A DNA stretch of 13,729 nucleotides from DATFPQ01 sp035264765. Lineage in GTDB: Bacteria > Actinomycetota > Actinomycetes > Actinomycetales > Angustibacteraceae. The notes below the pieces were generated by a model. The model did no database searches. It was given only the letters and a program-made list of their open reading frames with translations, and was not told the origin of the DNA. Made by a program: the position numbers and the translations under genes. Positions 6,872 through 12,289 of the stretch are shown piece after piece (positions within the stretch are counted from its first letter, which is position 1; each line of letters opens with the position of its first letter). Where the stretch lies: assembly GCA_035264765.1 (NCBI GenBank), contig DATFPQ010000098.1:1-13729 (forward strand), given 5' to 3'.

Positions 6872-7957
6872 TCAGCCGGCCACGGCCGCGGCCAGAGCGT
6901 CCCCGACCTCGCTGGTGGAGCGCGACGCCGCCCCCCCGCGTGCCGCGAGATCGGCTGCCACGGCGTCGTCCACGCGGCGCGCGGCCTCAGCCAGGCCCAG
7001 GTGCTGCAGCAGCAGCCCCACCGACAGCACGGTCGCCGTCGGGTCGGCCAGGCCCCGGCCGGCGATGTCCGGCGCGGAGCCGTGCACGGGCTCGAACATG
7101 CTGGGGACCGACCGGTCCGGGTTGATGTTGCCGCTGGCGGCCAGCCCGATGCCGCCGGCCACCGCGGCCGCGAGGTCGGTGATGATGTCGCCGAACAGGT
7201 TGTCGGTGACCACGACGTCGAACCGCGACGGGTCCGTGACCAGGAAGATGGTCGCCGCGTCGACGTGCAGGTAGTCGGTCGTGACCTCGGGGAAGTCCCG
7301 CCCGACGGCCTCGACGGTGCGCCGCCACAGGTGGCCGGCGTACGACAGGACGTTGTGCTTGTGCACGAGGGTGAGCTTGCGCCGCGGCCGAGCCTGAGCG
7401 CGGGCGAACGCGTCACGGACGACGCGCTCGACCCCGAAGGCGGTGTTCACGCTCACCTCGGTTGCCACCTCGTGCGGCGTCCCGACGCGCAGCGCGCCAC
7501 CGTTGCCGGTGTATGGCCCCTCGGTGCCCTCCCGGACGACGACGAAGTCGACCTCGCCGGGGTCGGCGAGCGGCGTGCGGACGCCGGGGTAGATCTTGGC
7601 CGGGCGAAGGTTGACGTAGTGGTCCAGCTCGAACCGCAGCCGCAACAGCAGACCCCGCTCCAGCACTCCGCTCGGCACACCTGGGTCGCCGACAGCCCCG
7701 AGCAGGATCGCGTCGTGCCCTCGGATCTCGTCCAGCACCGAGTTCGGAAGGGTCTCGCCGGTGGCGTGCCAGCGCCGCGCGCCGAGGTCGTACTCGGTGA
7801 GCGAGAACTTCGCCCCCTCGCGGGCCGCGGCAGCCTCCAGCACCTTCAGGCCCTCGGCCACCACCTCGGTGCCGATGCCGTCGCCGGGGATCACGGCGAG
7901 CGAGAACGACGAGGGTGCGGGGCTGGTCGCAGCGGTGGTCTGTGCGTTCTGGGCCAT
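6872..7957 (-). CDS. leuB: 3-isopropylmalate dehydrogenase
   Basis: The 361-residue enzyme carries out NAD-dependent oxidative decarboxylation of 3-isopropylmalate in leucine synthesis. Visible are the start of the fold with IPGDGIG (23-29), substrate arginines Arg108 and Arg118 (RFELDHYVNLRPAK), Arg142 and Tyr149 in VREGTEGPYTG, Lys200 in VHKHNVL, and the divalent-metal aspartates Asp233, Asp257 and Asp261 (FGDIITD). The NAD-binding segment EPVHGSAPDIAG (289-300) follows. An ATG at 7957 gives a Ser/Thr/Ala-rich N-terminal extension of about 18 residues before the first strand. No strong Shine-Dalgarno sequence precedes it; a TAGGCT hexamer six bases upstream suggests a leaderless transcript. 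It lies 534 bases from ilvC, with a small gene and hairpin in between, and 21 bases before ilvE. Confidence 0.96.
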   Translation of the reverse strand: MAQNAQTTAATSPAPSSFSLAVIPGDGIGTEVVAEGLKVLEAAAAREGAKFSLTEYDLGARRWHATGETLPNSVLDEIRGHDAILLGAVGDPGVPSGVLERGLLLRLRFELDHYVNLRPAKIYPGVRTPLADPGEVDFVVVREGTEGPYTGNGGALRVGTPHEVATEVSVNTAFGVERVVRDAFARAQARPRRKLTLVHKHNVLSYAGHLWRRTVEAVGRDFPEVTTDYLHVDAATIFLVTDPSRFDVVVTDNLFGDIITDLAAAVAGGIGLAASGNINPDRSVPSMFEPVHGSAPDIAGRGLADPTATVLSVGLLLQHLGLAEAARRVDDAVAADLAARGGAASRSTSEVGDALAAAVAG

Positions 7958-7963
7958 GCCGCC

Positions 7964-7969
7964 AGCCTA
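7964..7969 (-). promoter_or_regulatory. Candidate -10 element placing the start at the leuB ATG
   Basis: TAGGCT on the minus strand matches TANNNT, with exactly six bases to the ATG at 7957, so transcription would begin at the A of the start codon. leuB has no convincing Shine-Dalgarno sequence, which agrees with a leaderless message. The best -35 is GGGACC with a 19-base spacer, which is weak. It lies downstream of a strong hairpin, which makes an independent promoter plausible. Confidence 0.42.
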
Positions 7970-8034
7970 GGCCGCCGTCCCACATAGCGGTCCCCCGGTC
8001 TCACGAGGCGAACGCGCAACGGGCGGACGCACGA

Positions 8035-8066
8035 GGGGCGGCCCCGGCCACGGCCGGGACCGCCCC
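8035..8066 (-). terminator. 15-bp GC-rich hairpin between a small ORF and leuB
   Basis: On the minus strand GGGGCGG and CCCGGCC (8066-8052) pair with GGCCGGG and CCGCCCC (8049-8035). The single non-complementary plus-strand position (8042 and 8059) becomes a G-U pair only in minus-strand RNA, so the stem is uninterrupted only in that direction. The two-base centre implies about 14 pairs with a four-base loop. No U-tract follows. A U-less terminator for the small gene or for ilvBNC read-through is likely; attenuation of leuB is an alternative. Confidence 0.6.
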
Positions 8067-8109
8067 AGGGGCGTGCAGAGCTCAGTAGGCAAGCTCGGTG
8101 GTCGACGAC

Positions 8110-8190
8110 TCAGTCGTCGCTGTGGCCCTGGTCCCGCAGGTCCATCGACTCCTGCAGGGCACGACGGGCGTACAGCTCTGCCTCGGTCAT
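8110..8190 (-). CDS. Putative 26-residue small protein, function unknown
   Basis: The ATG at 8190 is preceded by AAGGA at 8196-8200 with a five-base spacer, one of the best ribosome binding sites in the window. The frame has 26 codons, 23 of them ending in G or C, and a TGA stop at 8110-8112. The product starts MTEAELYARRALQESMDL and ends in a very polar RDQGHSDD tail. It is strongly helix-forming, amphipathic, and carries no signal peptide or membrane segment. I do not recognise the family. It contains only three isolated Leu and no Val or Ile, so it is a poor candidate for a branched-chain leader peptide despite standing 152 bases upstream of leuB. A strong hairpin begins 43 bases after its stop. 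No clear promoter is visible upstream. Confidence 0.55.
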   Translation of the reverse strand: MTEAELYARRALQESMDLRDQGHSDD

Positions 8191-8366
8191 GGCGATCCTT
8201 CGTCCGGTACGTCGGGACGCCGCCACAGGTGGGCGGCACGGCGCCCAGTCCACGACCACCGCGGGGTCACCGCGCTGCGTGCCTGGCGCCCGGAACCCGG
8301 GGGACGATCGCCGGCTCCGTGCTCCGGTTGCTGAGGCTACTCGGACGTCCAGGTACCGGCCACGGC

Positions 8367-8456
8367 AACGCCGAGATCCCGGCCAACGCCGAGCTCCGTC
8401 CCAACGCCGAGCTTTGTGCCAACGCCGAGATCCGTGCCAACGCCGAGCTCAGTGGC
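8367..8456. repeat. 18-bp tandem repeat, five copies
   Basis: Five consecutive 18-base units begin at 8367, 8385, 8403, 8421 and 8439. Each opens with AACGCCGAG, followed by a variable nine-base part with consensus close to MTCCGTGCC. The nine-base core is identical in all five units. Because 18 is a multiple of three, an open plus-strand frame reads Asn-Ala-Glu-Leu/Ile-x-x, but no start, ribosome binding site or domain supports translation. The array begins 35 bases past the ilvC stop codon. Confidence 0.93.
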
Positions 8457-8491
8457 CGCGGTCCGAGCACCGAACAACGAGAAAGCCGACG

Positions 8492-9520
8492 TCAGCGCGC
8501 GGCCGTGCCCTCGGTGTAGTCGTCGCTCGAGGACTTCACCCACGCCATCAGGCCCCGCAGCTCGCGGCCGGTGGCCTCGATCGGGTGCTGCTCACCCTCG
8601 GCGCGCAGCCGCTTGAACTCCGGCGCACCGGCGTCCTGGTCCTCGATGAACCGGCGGGCGAAGGTGCCGTCCTTGATGTCGGCCAGGACGTCCTGCATCC
8701 GGGCCTTCACGGAGTCGTCGATCACCCGCGGCCCGGAGACGTAGTCGCCGTACTCGGCGGTGTCCGAGACGCTCCAGCGCTGCTTGGCGATGCCGCCCTC
8801 GTACATCAGGTCGACGATGAGCTTGAGCTCGTGCAGACACTCGAAGTACGCGACCTCAGGTTGGTACCCGGCCTCGGTCAGCACCTCGAAGCCCTGCTGC
8901 ACCAGCCGGGACATGCCGCCGCAAAGCACGGCCTGCTCGCCGAACAGGTCGGTCTCGGTCTCCTCGGTGAAGGTGGTCTTGATGCCGCCGGCCCGCAGCC
9001 CGCCGAGCGCCTTCGCGTAGGCCAGGGTGAGCGGCCAGGCCTTGCCGGACGCGTCCTTCTCCACCGCGACGAGCACCGGGACGCCGCGGCCGTCGGAGAA
9101 CTCGCGGCGGACCAGGTGACCCGGCCCCTTCGGGGCGATCATCACGACGTCGACGCCCTCGGGGGCGGTGATGTAGCCGAACCGGATGTTGAAGCCGTGC
9201 CCGAAGACCAGCGCGTCGCCGTCCTGCAGGTTCGGCTGGATCGCCTCCGCGTACACGTGCCGCTGGACGTGGTCCGGCGTCAGGATGACGATGACGTCGG
9301 CCTCGGCGGCCGCCTCGGCGGGCGGAACGACCCGCAGGCCCTCCGCCTCGGCCTTGGCGCGGCTGCGGCTGCCCTCGGGCAGGCCGACCCGGACGTCGAC
9401 GCCCGAGTCGCGGAGATTGAGGGCGTGGGCGTGGCCCTGGCTGCCGTAGCCGATGACCGCGACCTTCCGGTCGGACAGGGCGGACAGGTCGGCGTCGGAG
9501 TCGTAGTACATCTCGGCCAC
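8492..9520 (-). CDS. ilvC: Ketol-acid reductoisomerase, class I
   Basis: This 342-residue enzyme performs the Mg-dependent isomerisation and NADPH reduction of acetolactate and acetohydroxybutyrate, the second common step of valine and isoleucine synthesis. Visible are the Rossmann motif GYGSQGHAHA (24-33), a short beta2-alphaB loop PEGSRSRAKAE whose serines usually bind the NADPH 2'-phosphate, His108, KGPGH (131-135), metal ligands Asp191 and Glu195 (TDLFGEQ), and Glu227 and Glu231 in the knotted C-terminal domain, with the substrate Ser252. The length fits class I. A GTG at 9520 is preferred because AAGGAG lies nine bases upstream; an in-frame ATG at 9511 is the alternative. It follows ilvN by 52 bases and should be cotranscribed with ilvB and ilvN. 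Confidence 0.97.
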   Translation of the reverse strand: MAEMYYDSDADLSALSDRKVAVIGYGSQGHAHALNLRDSGVDVRVGLPEGSRSRAKAEAEGLRVVPPAEAAAEADVIVILTPDHVQRHVYAEAIQPNLQDGDALVFGHGFNIRFGYITAPEGVDVVMIAPKGPGHLVRREFSDGRGVPVLVAVEKDASGKAWPLTLAYAKALGGLRAGGIKTTFTEETETDLFGEQAVLCGGMSRLVQQGFEVLTEAGYQPEVAYFECLHELKLIVDLMYEGGIAKQRWSVSDTAEYGDYVSGPRVIDDSVKARMQDVLADIKDGTFARRFIEDQDAGAPEFKRLRAEGEQHPIEATGRELRGLMAWVKSSSDDYTEGTAAR

Positions 9521-9572
9521 GGTTGGGCTCTCCTTCGAGGGAATGTGTCGTCGTACGTAACGGAAAGGTGGT

Positions 9573-10085
9573 TCAGGCCGAGCGCAGCGCCCGGTCGGCC
9601 ATGCTGCGGGGGCCGCGGGCGACAGCGACCATCCCGGACTGCACGATCTCGCGGATGCCGAACGGCTCCAGCACGCGCAGCAGCGCCGCGAGCTTGTCGA
9701 CGTTGCCGGTGGCCTCGATCGTGACGGCGTCCGGTGAGACGTCGACCACCTTCGCCCGGAACAGCTGCACGGTCTCCAGGACGTGGGAGCGGGTCTGCAG
9801 GTCGGCCCGCACCTTGACGAGCATCAGCTCGCGCTGCACGGACGCCTGGGGCTCGAGCTCGACCACCTTGAGCACCTCGACCAGCTTGTTCAGCTGCTTG
9901 GTCACCTGCTCGAGCGGCAGGTCCTCGACGTCGACGACCACGGTCATCCGGGAGATGTCGTGGTGTTCGGTGGGGCCCACCGCGAGCGAGTCGATGTTGA
10001 AGCCGCGGCGGGAGAACAGCCCGGCGATGCGAGCGAGGACGCCGGGCTTGTCCTCCACCAGGACGGAGAGCGTGTGCTTGGACAC
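9573..10085 (-). CDS. ilvN: Acetolactate synthase small (regulatory) subunit
   Basis: The 170-residue product binds the IlvB catalytic subunit, activates it and confers feedback inhibition by valine. An N-terminal ACT domain is clear, LSVLVEDKPGVLARIAGLFS (6-25) followed by RRGFNIDSLAVGPTE (26-40) and the HDISRMTVVV strand. The C-terminal half carries the family's ELMLVKV and FRAKVVDVSPDAVTIEATG segments, which help activate the catalytic subunit. The length is typical. The GTG start lies four bases after the ilvB stop, and GGAGG in the ilvB 3' end serves as ribosome binding site with a nine-base spacing, so the two subunits are translationally coupled. Confidence 0.96.
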   Translation of the reverse strand: MSKHTLSVLVEDKPGVLARIAGLFSRRGFNIDSLAVGPTEHHDISRMTVVVDVEDLPLEQVTKQLNKLVEVLKVVELEPQASVQRELMLVKVRADLQTRSHVLETVQLFRAKVVDVSPDAVTIEATGNVDKLAALLRVLEPFGIREIVQSGMVAVARGPRSMADRALRSA

Positions 10086-10089
10086 CGGC

Positions 10090-11907
10090 TCAGTCCTCCC
10101 GGTCCCACGTGGGGCTCATGCCGCGCGCGAACTGGATCTCGTCGTTGGACAGGCCCGCGGCGACCATCGGCCAGACCATCGCGTCGCGGTGGACGACGAA
10201 GTCCACGACCACCGGGCGGTCGGTCACGGCCATCGCCGCCTCGATGGTGGCGTCCAGGTCCTCCGGCCGCTCGCAGCGCAGCCCGACGCAGCCGTACGCG
10301 TCCGCCATCTTCACGAAGTCCGGAATCCGCCGGGCCGCCCCGGTGTGCAGGTCGGTGTTGCTGTAGCGCTCGCCGTAGAACAGCGTCTGCCACTGCCGCA
10401 CCATGCCGAGGCTGGAGTTGTTGATGACCGCCACCTTGATCGGGATCTCGTTGATCACGCAGGTGGCGAGCTCCTGGTTGGTCATCTGGAAGCAGCCGTC
10501 GCCGTCGATGGCCCAGACCGTGCGGTCCGGCAGGCCGGCCTTGGCCCCCATCGCGGCCGGAACCGCGTAGCCCATCGTCCCCAGGCCACCGGAGTTGATC
10601 CAGGTGTTCGGCCGCTCGTAGTCGATGAACTGCGCGGCCCACATCTGGTGCTGGCCCACGCCGGAGGCGAAGATCGTGTCCGGCCCGCTGATCTGGCCGA
10701 GCCGGGCGATCACCTGCTGCGGCGACAGGGAGCCGTCCTCCGGCTCGTCGTACCCGAGCGGGTAGGTCCGCCGCCACTCGTCCACCTCGCGCCACCAGGC
10801 CGCGTAGTCGCCGGTGTGGCCGGCCGAGCGCTCGCTCTCGAGTACGGCGACGAGCTCGCGGATCACCTCGCGGGCGTCGCCGACGATCGGGACGTCCGCG
10901 GTCCGGTTCTTGCCGATCTCCGCGGGGTCGATGTCCGCGTGCACGATCTTGGCGTGCGGTGCGAACGTCGACAGCTGGCCGGTAACCCGGTCGTCGAAGC
11001 GCGCCCCGAGGCTCACGATCAGGTCGGAGCGCTGCAGCGCGGTGACCGCCGCCACCGTGCCGTGCATGCCGGGCATCCCGAGGTTGGCCGGGTGGCTGTC
11101 GGGCAGTGCGCCGCGTGCCATCAGGGTGGTGACGGACGGGATGTTGCTGAGGTCGACCAGCTGGCGCAGCTCCTCGCTGGCCTGGGCGCGGATCACACCG
11201 CCGCCGATGTAGAGCACCGGCCGCCGGGACTCCAGGATCAGCCGGGCCGCCTCCCTGACCTGCTTGCCGTGCGGCTTGGTCACCGGGTGGTAGCCGGCCA
11301 GCTCGACCTTGTCCGGCCAGACGAACTCCGTCGTGGCCTGCAGCGCGTCCTTACTGATGTCGACGAGCACCGGGCCGGGACGCCCCGTCCCGGCGATGTG
11401 GAAGGCCTCGGCGATGGCGCGCGGGATCTGCGCGGCGTCGGTCACCAGGTAGTTGTGCTTGGTGATCGGCATCGTGATGCCCCGGATGTCCGCCTCCTGG
11501 AAGGCGTCGGTGCCGATGGACGTGGACGCCACCTGGCCGGTGATCGCCACCATCGGCACCGAGTCCATGTACGCGTCGGCGATCGGCGTCACCAGGTTCG
11601 TCGCACCCGGCCCGGACGTCGCCATGCACACGCCCACCCGACCGGTCGCGGCGGCGTAGCCCTGGGCCGCGTGCCCCGCGCCCTGCTCGTGCCGCACCAG
11701 GATGTGCCGAACCTTCTCGGAGTCCAGCAGTGGGTCGTACGCCGGGAGGATCGCGCCGCCGGGGATGCCGAATACGACGTCGACGCCGACCTGCTCGAGC
11801 GAGCGGACGAGGCTCTGCGCCCCGGTCATCGTCGTCTTGGCCCGATTCGCGGTCGCCCGGCTGACCGCCCCGGCCACGTCGGACGGCGTCACAGTGGTCG
11901 CACCCAC
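10090..11907 (-). CDS. ilvB: Acetolactate synthase large (catalytic) subunit
   Basis: This 605-residue thiamine-diphosphate enzyme condenses pyruvate with pyruvate or 2-oxobutyrate, the first common step of valine and isoleucine synthesis. An actinobacterial N-terminal extension of about 27 residues precedes TGAQSLVRSLEQVGVD. The catalytic Glu74 is in RHEQGAGHAA. The central FAD-binding region is intact, and the thiamine motif runs from GDGCFQ (about 469) to NN (about 496). The C-terminal HRDAMVWPMV is present. I choose the GTG at 11907, with AGGAAGG at 11916-11922 eight bases upstream; the frame stays open to 12051, but that stretch is leader and repeat DNA. An out-of-frame ATG at 11912 between ribosome binding site and start would encode only MAWVRPL. 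Expression is probably controlled by the attenuator upstream. Confidence 0.96.
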   Translation of the reverse strand: MGATTVTPSDVAGAVSRATANRAKTTMTGAQSLVRSLEQVGVDVVFGIPGGAILPAYDPLLDSEKVRHILVRHEQGAGHAAQGYAAATGRVGVCMATSGPGATNLVTPIADAYMDSVPMVAITGQVASTSIGTDAFQEADIRGITMPITKHNYLVTDAAQIPRAIAEAFHIAGTGRPGPVLVDISKDALQATTEFVWPDKVELAGYHPVTKPHGKQVREAARLILESRRPVLYIGGGVIRAQASEELRQLVDLSNIPSVTTLMARGALPDSHPANLGMPGMHGTVAAVTALQRSDLIVSLGARFDDRVTGQLSTFAPHAKIVHADIDPAEIGKNRTADVPIVGDAREVIRELVAVLESERSAGHTGDYAAWWREVDEWRRTYPLGYDEPEDGSLSPQQVIARLGQISGPDTIFASGVGQHQMWAAQFIDYERPNTWINSGGLGTMGYAVPAAMGAKAGLPDRTVWAIDGDGCFQMTNQELATCVINEIPIKVAVINNSSLGMVRQWQTLFYGERYSNTDLHTGAARRIPDFVKMADAYGCVGLRCERPEDLDATIEAAMAVTDRPVVVDFVVHRDAMVWPMVAAGLSNDEIQFARGMSPTWDRED

Positions 11908-11996
11908 GCCATGCCCCTTCCTGCTGTTGTCTGAGCTGCGCTGCTGTGTGCTGCTGCCCCGATGGTCCGTCGCCTGCCGGTGCCGATCCCCGGCTC

Positions 11997-12080
11997 CAGT
12001 CCCGGAGAACAGTCCCCGGAGAACAGCGCCCGGAGAACTGTGCCCGGCCAACTGTGCCCAGCGAACACGGCCCGGAGACG
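11997..12080. repeat. 14-bp tandem repeat, six copies, in the ilvB leader
   Basis: Six consecutive 14-base periods are present. The core CCCGGAGAAC begins at 12001, 12015 and 12029 as exact copies; variants CCCGGCCAAC (12043), CCCAGCGAAC (12057) and CCCGGAGACG (12071) follow in register. The four linking bases vary (AGTC, AGCG, TGTG, TGTG, ACGG). The period is not a multiple of three, so it is unlikely to be coding. It lies directly between the terminator U-tract and the ilvB ribosome binding site, about 75 bases from the latter. Confidence 0.88.
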
Positions 12081-12116
12081 AAAAAACCCCTCGGCCCGGT
12101 CGGGCACATCGAGGGG
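12081..12116 (-). terminator. Intrinsic terminator (attenuator) in the ilvB leader
   Basis: On the minus strand CCCCTCG (12116-12110) pairs with CGAGGGG (12093-12087), and inside it GCCCG (12105-12101) pairs with CGGGC (12098-12094). A four-base bulge (ATGT) lies on one side and the centre is two bases. Six consecutive T follow (12086-12081). It stands between a branched-chain leader peptide and ilvB, so premature termination here is expected to set ilvBNC expression. Confidence 0.92.
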
Positions 12117-12118
12117 TC

Positions 12119-12146
12119 GCGCGCGGTCTCGGCTCAGACCGCGCGC
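12119..12146 (-). promoter_or_regulatory. 11-bp leader hairpin overlapping the leader-peptide stop
   Basis: GCGCGCGGTCT and AGACCGCGCGC are exact reverse complements with a six-base loop; the peptide stop codon (12134-12136) lies at the loop. The 5' arm codes the last residues of the peptide, so a ribosome stalled on the Leu-Val codons would block it. It fits the pause or protector hairpin of an attenuator. It ends only two bases before the terminator stem. Confidence 0.8.
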
Positions 12147-12172
12147 CGCCGGACTACGAGGAGCGAGCGCAT
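12134..12172 (-). CDS. ilv attenuator leader peptide MRSLLVVRRRAV
   Basis: Twelve codons encode MRSLLVVRRRAV, with adjacent Leu-Leu-Val-Val codons (CTC CTC GTA GTC) and a final Val. The peptide precedes an 11-bp hairpin and a U6 terminator upstream of ilvB. This resembles the ilvBNC leader of Corynebacterium glutamicum, where short supply of branched-chain aminoacyl-tRNA stalls the ribosome and lets transcription continue. A -10 element ends six bases before the ATG, so the message probably starts at the A of the start codon and the peptide is translated without a Shine-Dalgarno sequence. The peptide probably has no function beyond regulation. I found no fully convincing antiterminator pairing; the CTCCTCG that encodes Leu-Leu can pair with the terminator's CGAGGGG (seven pairs, one G-U), but that would occlude it during stalling. 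Confidence 0.88.
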   Translation of the reverse strand: MRSLLVVRRRAV

Positions 12173-12178
12173 GCGCCC

Positions 12179-12207
12179 ACCGTGCTCCCCGCCCCTTCGG
12201 GTGTCAA
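12179..12207 (-). promoter_or_regulatory. Promoter of the ilvBNC operon
   Basis: On the minus strand a perfect TTGACA (12202-12207) is followed after 17 bases by CACGGT (12179-12184), matching four of the six positions of TANNNT-type hexamers loosely, with the key A and final T. Six bases separate it from the leader-peptide ATG (12172), placing the first transcribed base at or next to that A. The transcript would have about 265 bases before the ilvB start. Confidence 0.8.
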
Positions 12208-12248
12208 CCGACACCTTCCGTCGTCTCGCCATCCGGGACGCAGGTCCA

Positions 12249-12272
12249 TGAACTGGGACGCCCCGCAGTTCA
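12249..12272. terminator. Inverted repeat between ilvD and the ilvB promoter
   Basis: TGAACTG (12249-12255) and CAGTTCA (12266-12272) are exact reverse complements with a ten-base loop. It begins 18 bases after the ilvD stop and ends 42 bases before the ilvB -35. A 3'-end structure for ilvD without a U-tract, or an operator for the ilvB promoter, are both possible; the A/T-rich arms stand out from the GC-rich surroundings. Confidence 0.45.
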
Positions 12273-12289
12273 CCCCGATGGCGGACCAC

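Larger units (their letters stand above)
7958..8491. other. 534-base interval between ilvC and leuB
   Basis: This is the longest stretch without a large gene. Reading in the direction of transcription it holds an 18-bp tandem repeat (8367-8456), about 175 bases in which I see nothing definite, a probable 26-codon gene (8110-8190), a 15-bp hairpin (8035-8066), and a candidate leuB -10 element. Open frames on the plus strand across it have no ribosome binding sites or recognisable motifs and I treat them as chance. In many actinobacteria serA lies in this position; no trace of it is seen here. Confidence 0.7.

Noticed and set aside
8367..8456. CRISPR array
   Set aside because: Units are 18 bp, directly adjacent, without unique spacers, and no cas genes are present. 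The same applies to the 14-bp array at 11997-12080.
8073..8519. Plus-strand gene carrying Asn-Ala-Glu-Leu repeats
   Set aside because: The repeat stays in frame, but the upstream part is antisense to the small gene and hairpin, has no ribosome binding site and shows no protein-like composition.
9523..11934. Long plus-strand open frame (803 codons)
   Set aside because: It is antisense to ilvN and ilvB and shows no recognisable motif or ribosome binding site.
11908..12051. N-terminal extension of IlvB up to 12051
   Set aside because: It reads through the 14-bp repeats and leader RNA; the GTG at 11907 has a strong ribosome binding site and gives the expected length.
12081..12172. T-box riboswitch before ilvB
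   Set aside because: The leader is short, has no T-box-like conserved stretch, and a Leu/Val-rich leader peptide explains the layout.
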